From NCBI GenBank assembly GCA_964504195.1, contig CAZDDI010000029.1, forward strand, positions 1 to 49,378: 49,378 bases of DNA. The letters are read 5' to 3'. This document shows, piece by piece, positions 30,631 through 38,003 of the stretch (position 1 is the stretch's first letter; every line of letters starts with the position of its first letter). This DNA comes from CAZDDI01 sp964504195 (GTDB lineage: Bacteria > Chloroflexota > Anaerolineae > B4-G1 > SLSP01). The notes under the pieces were generated by a model, which worked only from the letters and a program-made list of their open reading frames with translations, ran no database searches and was not told the origin of the DNA. The position numbers and the translations under genes were made by a program.

Positions 30631-30752
30631 TGTCATTGCGAGCCACGTCTCCGTGGCGTCCATGCGTCTCCGAACGGCGCAATCTCAACTATGAACCAGA
30701 TTGCTTCGCCGCAGACGGCTCGCAATGACAGATAAAGTTTAGACCTGAGGAG
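30631..30752 (-). repeat. Family C element, copy C1
   Basis: Core TGTCATTGCGAGCC (30631-30644) to GGCTCGCAATGACA (30717-30730), with GCGCAATCTC and AGATTGC inside; the right flank GATAAAGTTT and ACCTGAG is the reverse complement of the left flank of C4. It follows B2 after three bases (CAT) and forms a composite with A5 and B2. Confidence 0.75.
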
Positions 30753-30907
30753 TTACAACGTCTTATCAATAATTGCCTGGGCGTTACCCGTGCGAATGAT
30801 ACGTTGTACTTGCGCACACAGCTTTGGGCGGCGGGTCAGGCAGAGGGCAGGCCCACATCGAGAAGTAGCTGGCGGATTACTACGTTTTGCGCGGCTGGCG
30901 ATTTTAG
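30753..30907 (+). pseudogene. Degraded coding remnant before the GlmS-like gene
   Basis: One frame reads QRLINNCLGVTRANDTLYLR and TQLWAAGQAEGRP; a shifted frame after it reads LADYYVLRGWRF and then a stop at 30905-30907, with an in-frame TAG between. The codon pattern looks real but the two parts do not join, and no start codon remains because the element cluster lies on the 5' side. The family is not recognised. Confidence 0.35.
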
Positions 30908-30957
30908 ATTTTGGATTCGCTATTCGCTAATTTGTAGATTTTTCTTGAGGAGCAAGT

Positions 30958-32748
30958 ATGTGTGGAATTTTCGGTATTGTCACTGCTGAGGAGCAACTTC
31001 TTGGCCCGATTTTGACCGAGGCCGGACAACGCCTCTCTTATCGAGGTTATGATTCAGTGGGCTGTGCCACTATTCATGACGACGGCTCGATAGATTTGCG
31101 CAAGGATGTGGGGCGGGTGGATGAAGTCGCCGCACGGTTGGATTTCGCGGCAATGCGGGGGCGGCGTGGCATTGTGCAGTTGCGTTGGGCCACGTTCGGT
31201 GCTCCTTCACCAGCCAATTCCCAACCGCACATTGATTCCGACGGCGATCTGGTTGGGGCACATAATGGCAATGTGGTGAATAATGGGGAGTTGCGCGCAC
31301 AGTTTATCGCCGAAGGCATGACCGTTCGCTCCACCAACGATGGTGAGACGTGCGTCCATGCTGTTGAGCGCTACGTTAATCAGGGCTACGATATGCTCGA
31401 AGCTATTCGGCGTGCTTACCATGATCTGCAAGGCGATTATGCTTTTGTGATTGGCCGGGTAGATGAGGCGCGCTTGTATGCTTTCAAGAAAGGATCGGGG
31501 CTGGTGGCGGGTCTTACCGAAGATGCGGCTTATGTATCTTCGGATTTGCCCTCGCTGTTGCCGTTCACTCGGCGGATTTTGCACCTTGAAGACGGGGAAA
31601 TCGTTATCCTCGAAGCCGGACGGCTGGAGCTACGGCGCGTGGAAGATGGGCAGGTCATCGCGCGCGAGATCGAGGAAGTGGCAGTGAGCATGGAGACTGC
31701 GCAGAAGGGCGGTTATCCGCACTTTATGCTCAAAGAAATCCATGAACAGCCGCAGGCGGCCTCGGAGATGCTACATTTGTTTGATGCCTCGCCCCATGTG
31801 GAAGCGATGGTTTCGCGGATGCGCGATGCGCGTCACCTGTATCTGGTCGCCTGCGGCACCAGCTACCACGCCAGCCTGCTGGGCGCAGTGTATCTGGCGC
31901 GATTGGCCGGGCGTCCGGCGATTCCCGTGCTGGCACCGCAGTTTATCCCGCAGTACGCGCCCGCCATCGGGCCGGAAGATGTGGGGGTCTTCGTGAGCCA
32001 GAGTGGGGAAACCAAAGATGTGTTGAACGCGCTGGCTGTGGCTAAGGCGCAGGGCATGACGGCACTGGCGCTGGTCAACGTGCTGGGGTCTACGTTGATG
32101 CGTGCGAGCCAGGTTTACTTGCCGATGGCGTGCGGATACGAAATCAGCGTCCCGGCGACGAAGACGTTTATGAACCAGGCACTTGCGTTCCTCTACCTGG
32201 CGCTGCGGATGGGGGGGCACGCTACTGATATGTTACACGATTTACCCGCCCTGTTGGAGGCGACTATTGCAGCGGTCGAGCCGCAGATTGTGGGGGTGGA
32301 ACGCGCGTTGGCGGCGCATGATGATATGTACTGCTTGGGCTATGGCCTGACATACCCCATCGCGTTGGAAGGTGCGTTGAAGATGAAAGAAATTACCTAC
32401 GCACACTGCGAGGGGATGCTTTCGACTGAGTTCAAGCATGGGCCGCTCTCGGCAGTGTATGAAGGCTATCCAGTCATTTTTGTGGTCGGCCCGGAGGATG
32501 TACCGGTGATTGTGAGCGGCATTAATGAGACGACGTGTCGCGGGGGGCATGTTATTGCTATCGGTGAGGAGGACGCTCGCTTGCGTGCTAATGCGCACGA
32601 GCTGATTGTTTTGCCGCAGGCAGGGCCGTTGCTCAATCCGCTGTTGGCGGCGGTGCCACTGCAACTGTTCGCCTATCGCCTGAGCCTGGCGCGGGGTTAC
32701 GACCCCGACTTCCCGCGCAATTTAAGCAAGACGCTGACGGTAGATTAG
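30958..32748 (+). CDS. GlmS-like glutamine--fructose-6-phosphate aminotransferase (variant active-site loop)
   Basis: 596 aa, the usual GlmS length, start fixed by GAGGAG. Makes glucosamine-6-phosphate, the first step of hexosamine and peptidoglycan precursor synthesis. N-terminal glutaminase domain: Cys2 nucleophile (MCGIFGIV), RLSYRGYDSVG, HNGNVVN. The conserved THGxP..NAHPH loop is here TFGAPSPANSQPH (79-91), so a conserved His is Phe and another is Gln. Two SIS domains follow (YLVACGTSYHASLLG and FVSQSGETKDVLNA; then GYGLTYPIALEGALKMKEIT and EFKHGPLS), ending DFPRNLSKTLTVD. The substrate-binding side is intact, so it is a GlmS or close paralogue with altered glutamine handling. It follows the RpiR-type regulator. 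Confidence 0.85.
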   Translation: MCGIFGIVTAEEQLLGPILTEAGQRLSYRGYDSVGCATIHDDGSIDLRKDVGRVDEVAARLDFAAMRGRRGIVQLRWATFGAPSPANSQPHIDSDGDLVGAHNGNVVNNGELRAQFIAEGMTVRSTNDGETCVHAVERYVNQGYDMLEAIRRAYHDLQGDYAFVIGRVDEARLYAFKKGSGLVAGLTEDAAYVSSDLPSLLPFTRRILHLEDGEIVILEAGRLELRRVEDGQVIAREIEEVAVSMETAQKGGYPHFMLKEIHEQPQAASEMLHLFDASPHVEAMVSRMRDARHLYLVACGTSYHASLLGAVYLARLAGRPAIPVLAPQFIPQYAPAIGPEDVGVFVSQSGETKDVLNALAVAKAQGMTALALVNVLGSTLMRASQVYLPMACGYEISVPATKTFMNQALAFLYLALRMGGHATDMLHDLPALLEATIAAVEPQIVGVERALAAHDDMYCLGYGLTYPIALEGALKMKEITYAHCEGMLSTEFKHGPLSAVYEGYPVIFVVGPEDVPVIVSGINETTCRGGHVIAIGEEDARLRANAHELIVLPQAGPLLNPLLAAVPLQLFAYRLSLARGYDPDFPRNLSKTLTVD

Positions 32749-32762
32749 TGCAGATGAAACGT

Positions 32763-32794
32763 GATGCGTGCAATGGAATTTTCCTGTACGCATC
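32763..32794 (+). terminator. Hairpin after the GlmS-like gene
   Basis: GATGCGT (32763-32769) and ACGCATC (32788-32794), with GGAA/TTCC in the loop. TGCTTTATG follows. It starts 15 bases after the stop. It resembles the GTGAAGCGTGA-type repeats near 18600 and 23130. Confidence 0.45.
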
Positions 32795-32849
32795 ATGCTT
32801 TATGTAGTACGTATTGTAGATTATTTTATCAAAGGGAGGCTTGCATCAC

Positions 32850-33341
32850 ATGAACGACGTTATTCAGTCAACGGAAAATGTTAATGGCCTGATGGCCTTC
32901 GCCACGTTGGGCGAGTTTTTGCGGACAGATGAGTGGTATCCGCAGCAATTGGAGGACAAGTACATTTACCGCATGGGCTTCGCCGGCAAGAACGGGCAAT
33001 TGTCCTGCTTCGCCCAGATTCGGGTGGATTTGGAGCAGTTCTTGTTCTATGTCTTGGCGCCGGTAAAGGCTCCAGAGCTGTCGCGGCTGCCGGCAGCAGA
33101 GTTTATTGCGCGCGCCAATTACGGTCTGCGCATCGGTAACTTTGAGCTGGACTTCAACGATGGTGAGGTGCGCTACAAGAGCAGCCTGGATTTTGAGGGG
33201 GCTGAGCTCACCCCCGCGTTGATTCGCAATGCCATCTATCCCGCCGTGCAAACGCTGGATCGCTATCTGCCTGGGCTGATGAAGGTTATTTACGGTACCA
33301 TGGCCCCACAAGACGCGATTGCTGAGATCGAGAATCAGTAA
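32850..33341 (+). CDS. YbjN-like protein
   Basis: 163 aa from ATG 32850, ten bases after AAAGGGAGG. The arrangement of LGEFLRTDEWYPQQLEDKYI, GKNGQLSCFAQIRVDLEQFL, FIARANYGLRIGNFELDFND, GEVRYKSSLDFEG, LIRNAIYPAVQTLDRYLPGL and IYG matches the YbjN fold (PF10722), related to type III secretion chaperones. YbjN-like proteins are linked to stress and motility in enterobacteria, but the molecular role is open. No obvious partner stands next to it. Confidence 0.75.
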   Translation: MNDVIQSTENVNGLMAFATLGEFLRTDEWYPQQLEDKYIYRMGFAGKNGQLSCFAQIRVDLEQFLFYVLAPVKAPELSRLPAAEFIARANYGLRIGNFELDFNDGEVRYKSSLDFEGAELTPALIRNAIYPAVQTLDRYLPGLMKVIYGTMAPQDAIAEIENQ

Positions 33342-33430
33342 AAGCAGCCGCATCCAGACGGATATCGTCCGCCTGGAGTGCTCCTGATGCAGGTGGGGTC
33401 CCGTCCAGCCTATGGACAAGGGGAAAAACT

Positions 33431-33463
33431 AAACCTGGCAGGTCTGCAAGACCTGCCAGGTTT
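33431..33463. repeat. AAACCTGGCAGG hairpin (solo family A arm)
   Basis: Perfect 15-base arms AAACCTGGCAGGTCT (33431-33445) and AGACCTGCCAGGTTT (33449-33463) around a three-base loop. The arm is the same word that forms the inner ends of family A, so this may be a minimal derivative. It can act as a transcript end after the YbjN-like gene. Confidence 0.7.
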
Positions 33464-33484
33464 GCGTAAGCAGGCAGCCGTCAT

Positions 33485-33512
33485 TTGCCATTTACTGCAT
33501 CTCCCTTACAAT
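33485..33512 (+). promoter_or_regulatory. Promoter of the FucI/AraA-like gene
   Basis: TTGCCA (33485-33490), 16-base spacer, TACAAT (33507-33512), followed by AAGGAG and the ATG at 33540. Confidence 0.55.
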
Positions 33513-33539
33513 GCGCCTATATCAAACAAGGAGATTCCC

Positions 33540-34781
33540 ATGCCTGAACGGTTTACTGTGGTTCCGGTAATGTCAGTGTTGCATAATGAAGCAGCGCTGC
33601 ATGCGCTGGTAGAGACGTACCGTCCTGCGTTCGCGCGGATTGGCGGCGGCGATGCGCCTGCCGCCAACGTGCCGCAGGTGCTGTTCGTCGTTACTGGTGG
33701 GACAGAGCAGCGCGTTCTTGATCTTTGGATGGCCCGTGCATCCAGTGCGCCAGAAGATCCGCTCTTTCTCGTGGCACATCCGGGGCACAATTCCCTGCCC
33801 GCCGCGCTCGAAGTGCTTGCTCGCTTGCAACAGTTGGGGATTCCAGGCCGTATTTTCTATCTTGCCAGTCCCGACGATGAGGCTGGGCTGGCGCAGCTTG
33901 ATGCGGCCTTGCACGCGCTCGACGTGCGGCGTGGACTGCGCGCTGCACGCATCGGACTCGTCGGTGTGCCCTCTGAATGGCTGGTGGCTAGCACTCCGGA
34001 CATTGAGACCGTGCGGCAGACCTGGGGGCCGCAGGTGGTGGTGGTGGATATGGAAGACCTCTACGAGACGCTGGCAGGGGTCGAGGCAGAGGCTATCACT
34101 GCGCAGCAAGCCGCGCTGGTGGAGGCGGCCTCCGCTGTGTGTGAGCCTGCGCCCGATGCCCTGGCAGATGGGGTGCGGGTCTACCTCGCCTTGCGGCAGC
34201 TGGTGGAGCAGTACGGGCTAGACGCGCTCACCGTGCGCTGTTTCGATCTGGTGCTCAACCTCAAAACGACGGGCTGTTTCGCGCTGGCGCAGCTTAACGA
34301 TGAGGGCGTCATTGCTGGGTGTGAGGGCGATCTGGTAAGCACAGTAGGGATGCTGTGGGCGTATCGGTTGCTGGGTCAGCTCCCGTGGATGGCGAACCCG
34401 GCCCGGCTCGATGAGACGCACAACACGCTCTGGCTGGCACACTGCACCGTGCCGCGCTCACTGGTGCAGCAGTACCGGCTACGCTCGCACTTCGAATCAG
34501 GGCTGGGCGTAGGCTTGCAGGGGACGCTTGCCGCCGGGCCGGTCACGCTGTTGCGGTTGGGCGGGTTGCACATGGAACGGCTCTGGCTTGCCGAGGGGCA
34601 CATCAAGCAGAGCGGCGATGCGGAAGACCTCTGCCGTACCCAGATCGAAGTGCGGTTGACCAATGGCGGTGTCGGTGAGCTGCTGCGTGCCCCGCTGGGC
34701 AATCATATCATCGTCATCCAGGGCCATCACGCGGCGCGGCTGCGGACGTGGTGGGAGACGTATATCATGCGCAAATCGTAA
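33540..34781 (+). CDS. L-fucose/L-arabinose isomerase-fold protein (COG2407-like)
   Basis: 413 aa from ATG 33540, after CAAGGAG. The C-terminal half carries the marks of the FucI/AraA superfamily: TTGCFALAQLNDEGVIAGCE (catalytic and metal region), DETHNTLWLAHCTVP, RSHFESGLGVGLQGT and VTLLRLGG. The N-terminal half has the Rossmann-like layout (LFVVTGGTEQRVL, RAARIGLVGVPSEW). These enzymes isomerise aldoses and ketoses with a metal ion; the COG2407 branch includes members of unknown or sulfosugar-related substrate. No sugar kinase or transporter is adjacent, so the substrate is not inferable. Confidence 0.75.
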   Translation: MPERFTVVPVMSVLHNEAALHALVETYRPAFARIGGGDAPAANVPQVLFVVTGGTEQRVLDLWMARASSAPEDPLFLVAHPGHNSLPAALEVLARLQQLGIPGRIFYLASPDDEAGLAQLDAALHALDVRRGLRAARIGLVGVPSEWLVASTPDIETVRQTWGPQVVVVDMEDLYETLAGVEAEAITAQQAALVEAASAVCEPAPDALADGVRVYLALRQLVEQYGLDALTVRCFDLVLNLKTTGCFALAQLNDEGVIAGCEGDLVSTVGMLWAYRLLGQLPWMANPARLDETHNTLWLAHCTVPRSLVQQYRLRSHFESGLGVGLQGTLAAGPVTLLRLGGLHMERLWLAEGHIKQSGDAEDLCRTQIEVRLTNGGVGELLRAPLGNHIIVIQGHHAARLRTWWETYIMRKS

Positions 34782-34829
34782 TGTGTCACAATAAAATTCA
34801 TACGGCATACAGCACAGAGTTGGGAGATT

Positions 34830-35510
34830 ATGGAACTAAAACAGATGCTTAGAATTCTATTCCGCTGGTGGTGGTTGGTTGCACTGCCGCTGGTGGTGGT
34901 GGCTGCTTATGTGGGGCTGACCTACGTCCCGCCGGGCGGCAGCTACCAGGTGGTGATGCGCTTTGCTGTAGGGACAGAACCCGCTGGTCTTTCGGAGGAT
35001 TATGACCGCTACTACCCGTGGCTTACATCGGAGTATGTTGCCAACGGGTTGGCCGATGTAGCTGTGACCGGTGCGTTCGCAGAGGCGGTGAGCGTCCGGT
35101 TGGCCGCGCAAGGCCTGGCGATTGCGCCGGCAGCGTTGCAAGCGGCGATCGTCAGCGATAATGCGCAATCTATCACCGTGCTGTACCTGTATTGGGGCGA
35201 TCCGGAACAGCTGCTCGCCATTGCTGAGGCGGCGAGCGCGGAACTGATCGGGAACGGGGTGGCGTACTTCCCGCAGCTTGAGGGCGTTGGGATTGCTGCG
35301 CGGCGGCTCGACGCGCCCGCGCCGGTCTTGCTTGCACCAGGATTGCGAGCACAGCTGCTCGGCCCGATCATGCGCCTCGCGCTTGCCGGGGTGGTAGGGC
35401 TGGCGTTGATTTTCCTGGCGCATTATTTTGACCCTACTGTGCGCGAGGCTGCCGAACTTGCGGCGCTGGGGATTCCTATTGTGGGGTACGTTCCTTTCAA
35501 GCGCCGGTAA
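34830..35510 (+). CDS. Wzz-like chain-length determinant protein
   Basis: 226 aa. N-terminal MELKQMLRILFRWWWLVALP leads into a membrane helix (about 10-30); a second helix lies near 180-200 (RLALAGVVGLALIFLAHYF); between them is a 145-residue extracytoplasmic region. The end DPTVREAAELAALGIPIVGY is typical of Wzz/KpsE-type proteins, which set polysaccharide chain length. It lacks the fused tyrosine kinase domain. No polysaccharide genes surround it, so it may be an orphan copy. A perfect hairpin follows five bases after the stop. Confidence 0.8.
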   Translation: MELKQMLRILFRWWWLVALPLVVVAAYVGLTYVPPGGSYQVVMRFAVGTEPAGLSEDYDRYYPWLTSEYVANGLADVAVTGAFAEAVSVRLAAQGLAIAPAALQAAIVSDNAQSITVLYLYWGDPEQLLAIAEAASAELIGNGVAYFPQLEGVGIAARRLDAPAPVLLAPGLRAQLLGPIMRLALAGVVGLALIFLAHYFDPTVREAAELAALGIPIVGYVPFKRR

Positions 35511-35514
35511 ATAC

Positions 35515-35549
35515 AAACCTGACAGGTTTTCTGAAAACCTGTCAGGTTT
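35515..35549. terminator. Perfect 16-bp hairpin between converging genes
   Basis: AAACCTGACAGGTTTT (35515-35530), loop CTG, AAAACCTGTCAGGTTT (35534-35549). It starts five bases after the Wzz-like stop and lies 52 bases from the end of the glutaredoxin gene. Each arm is itself nearly palindromic (AAACCTG-N-CAGGTTT). It should serve as a two-way terminator and belongs to the family A arm group. Confidence 0.7.
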
Positions 35550-35600
35550 CAACCTGCTTACCGGGCTGTTTTGCACGACCCGGTGTTGTGTTACCAGCGA

Positions 35601-35852
35601 TTAGTTCAGGCCCAACAATCGGTCAATTTTGGCCCGGTCGAAGCCGATAACTAGCCGTCCCCCGATGTCAATGACCGGTACGCCCTGTTGCCCACTGCGG
35701 CTGACCATGTCGCGCGCGGCGTTCATGTCACGGGAAACATCCACGTCACTGAACTGGATACCTTGCTGCTGCAAGTAGCGCTTCGCCGTCCGGCAGTGCG
35801 GACAGGTAGGCGTGCTGAAAACGATAACTCTTGGCTGTTTGCGTTCACTCAT
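35601..35852 (-). CDS. Glutaredoxin-like protein
   Basis: 83 aa from the second of two tandem ATGs (35852), five bases after GGGAGG. Thioredoxin fold with the CPHC active site (VIVFSTPTCPHCRTAKRYLQ), the cis-Pro segment QQGVPVIDIGG and a GFDRAKI end. This is the short glutaredoxin-like (YruB/Grx-NrdH) type, probably a dithiol reductant in the cytosol. It is monocistronic, with a clear promoter at 35889-35916. Confidence 0.9.
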   Translation of the reverse strand: MSERKQPRVIVFSTPTCPHCRTAKRYLQQQGIQFSDVDVSRDMNAARDMVSRSGQQGVPVIDIGGRLVIGFDRAKIDRLLGLN

Positions 35853-35888
35853 CATAACCTCCCACATTATAAAAGATTCTTGTATTTA

Positions 35889-35916
35889 ATAATACCATAT
35901 TTGGCAAATGTGTCAA
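35889..35916 (-). promoter_or_regulatory. Promoter of the glutaredoxin gene
   Basis: TTGACA (35911-35916), 16-base spacer, TATTAT (35889-35894) on the minus strand, giving a leader of about 25-30 bases. Confidence 0.75.
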
Positions 35917-36020
35917 TCCGCACATTTTGACAATTCCGGGGCAAGGGCTATGATAAAAAAGAAACCACGGCCTGTCAGAGCTTTAAAAACTGGCAGGGCT
36001 AATCAGCAAGGAGTATAAAA

Positions 36021-36764
36021 ATGGCCGATACAAAATCCGAACAACATACCGCAAAGCAGTTGAGCGAGCAGCTCAAGAAGACCTACAAGGTCAAATTGGT
36101 GGAACGCCGCGATGAGGTGAAGGCAGCCTTTAAGCCGGAAGCCACAGTCGAAGGGCCGTGGCCGCTCAAGGAGACGCGCATCGTGTACGAGACGGTGCAA
36201 CAGATTACCGTGGCCATCGGCGGGCCGGAGGTGTTTGAGCGGCACTTTGGCGAATTGCCGTTACGCCGGGGGAATATCAATTACCGGGCGCAAGCTGATC
36301 ATACCGGCATCCTCGTCACCACAGCGGAAATCTCGATTGATGGGTGGACGATTGCTCATGAATTAGGCCATGTATGGGATGCACGCTACAATTGGCGACT
36401 CTCACAGGCGTTGGAGAAGCACACTGGCGGTAATACGTCACAGTTGTTGGGGATGGCGCAACAGCACCTCAAACGCTGTGATGCAGAAGGGCGGCTGCCG
36501 GGGTGTAATAATGCGGGCTATTACTATGCCGGGCCGCCGCCCGCGGGATCGGACAAAAATTTCAACCGGGTGGAAGATTTTGCCGAGGCGTTCGCCGCCT
36601 ATATTTACCCGGAGATTGCACAATCCCGTGTCGAGCGTTTCCGCACGCATCCTGACTATGCCTCATTGCTGTACTATGCGGATTATAAGCAGACGCAGCG
36701 GTGGGCGTTTGTGCATGGCTTGTTCCATGGGACATTCCTCAAGGATTATCGTCTGACGCGGTAA
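36021..36764 (+). CDS. Zincin-like protein with HELGH motif
   Basis: 247 aa, no signal peptide, start fixed by AAGGAG. DGWTIAHELGHVWDARYNWR contains HExxH (His113, Glu114, His117) followed by an Asp at 120. A downstream acidic segment FNRVEDFAEAFAAYIYPEIA could supply the third ligand. The layout suggests an M48- or gluzincin-like peptidase of cytosolic or injected type; I do not recognise the family. The charged N-terminal 60 residues are unlike a protease prodomain. Its last 26 bases overlap the end of the convergent HlyD-like gene. Confidence 0.65.
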   Translation: MADTKSEQHTAKQLSEQLKKTYKVKLVERRDEVKAAFKPEATVEGPWPLKETRIVYETVQQITVAIGGPEVFERHFGELPLRRGNINYRAQADHTGILVTTAEISIDGWTIAHELGHVWDARYNWRLSQALEKHTGGNTSQLLGMAQQHLKRCDAEGRLPGCNNAGYYYAGPPPAGSDKNFNRVEDFAEAFAAYIYPEIAQSRVERFRTHPDYASLLYYADYKQTQRWAFVHGLFHGTFLKDYRLTR

Positions 36765-37929
36765 AAATTTCCGCGCGCCCGGTCAGTCCTGGTAACAAGG
36801 CGAGATCGTTTGTCTCCAACCGCACGCGGACGGTAAAGCGCGCTGTACCGTCTGTTGTGGTGCGTGTTTGTGACACCACTGACTCAACCACCCCTTCCAA
36901 CGGTGTATCCGGGAAAGTGCGTAATGTTACCACAGCGCGCTGCCCCGGATGGAGTTGGGCGATGTGTTGCTCGCTGAGGTTCTGCGATACAAAGCGCAGA
37001 CCATCCTCCAGACTGAGCAAGGTGACTACAGGCGTGCTCGCGCTGACGTTGGAGCGTGGCGCGACATCTACGGAAAGCACCATTGCCGCCCACGGCGCGA
37101 CGAGCTGCGCGCGCGCCAGAGCTTCCCCGGCTTTTACCCGCTGTTGTTCGGCATCCTCTACCGCCCGGTTGTAGCTGGCCGCGACCCCGCTTTGCAGTGC
37201 AGCCAGCGAACGCTCGGCCTTGTCTACATCGGCCTGGCGCGCATCCAATTGCAGATAGTTGGCGCTGTTGGCGCTGCGTGCGTCATTGTAGCGCATTTCG
37301 GTCAGTTCCCGGTCGCGAATAGTTTGTTGCCAACTGTTGTAGTAGCTATCGCGGATGTCCTGCGGTTCCCAGGGGCGATCCAGCGCGCGCTTGTATTCAT
37401 CCTGCGCCCGCGCTTCGGTATCCCGTGCGCGATCGAGGGCAGTCAGGGCTTCTTCGACACTGGTGCTGGTGTATTGCAGTCGCGCCGAGGTTTGGGCGCG
37501 TTGCGCCTCGGCCAGCGCTTGTTCGGCGTTGGCGATGTCGCGTTCCCACTGCTCCTGAGCCAAGTCTCGATCCGTGCGAGCGCGAGCCAGAGTCCGCTCT
37601 GCATCCGCTACCGCACGTTGCAGCTCGGTTTCATCTAACTGCGCAATGAGATCGCCCGCTTGCAGTATATCGCCTGGTGTGACGATGATGGTAAGCACTT
37701 CGCCACTGACTGTGCCACCAAAACCTAATGCGAGTGTTGGATAGGAGGACATCAGTTCGCCATCGGCGGCGACGGTGCGACCCTGTGTGGCGGGGGCCAC
37801 CGTCGGAGGCGGTTCATCTCCATCAACCGGGCCAGGCGACGCATCTACCGCAGGCATGACGCTGTTCACGCAACCAGACAGTAGCAACAAAAGCACTCCC
37901 AGCAGGTAAATCCAGGTATTACGTTTCAT
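36739..37929 (-). CDS. HlyD/MacA-like periplasmic adaptor lipoprotein
   Basis: 396 aa from ATG 37929; an ATG nine bases upstream (37938) is equally in frame. A lipoprotein signal ends in LLLLLSGC. Then: biotinyl-lipoyl-like half (GGTVSGEVLTIIVTPGDILQ and AGDLIAQLD), a long alpha-helical hairpin rich in Ala, Arg and Glu (about 120-275), the second lipoyl half (AQLVAPWAAMVLSVDVAPRS), and a beta-barrel part (LHPGQRAVVTLRTFPDTPLE). It is the adaptor of a MacAB-like exporter with the two upstream genes. In a monoderm-like or unusual envelope it would bridge only to the permease. Confidence 0.85.
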   Translation of the reverse strand: MKRNTWIYLLGVLLLLLSGCVNSVMPAVDASPGPVDGDEPPPTVAPATQGRTVAADGELMSSYPTLALGFGGTVSGEVLTIIVTPGDILQAGDLIAQLDETELQRAVADAERTLARARTDRDLAQEQWERDIANAEQALAEAQRAQTSARLQYTSTSVEEALTALDRARDTEARAQDEYKRALDRPWEPQDIRDSYYNSWQQTIRDRELTEMRYNDARSANSANYLQLDARQADVDKAERSLAALQSGVAASYNRAVEDAEQQRVKAGEALARAQLVAPWAAMVLSVDVAPRSNVSASTPVVTLLSLEDGLRFVSQNLSEQHIAQLHPGQRAVVTLRTFPDTPLEGVVESVVSQTRTTTDGTARFTVRVRLETNDLALLPGLTGRAEIFTASDDNP

Positions 37930-38003
37930 AGTTTTCATATCCTCTTTTGTTTTATGCTCATTAGACTTGCCCGGTTTGCTAAACCTGGCAGGTCTTGTAG
38001 ATG

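Noticed and set aside
29085..30752. Repeats near 29-31 kb as a CRISPR array
   Set aside because: The repeats are different families, long, self-complementary and irregularly spaced, with no uniform spacers and no cas genes.
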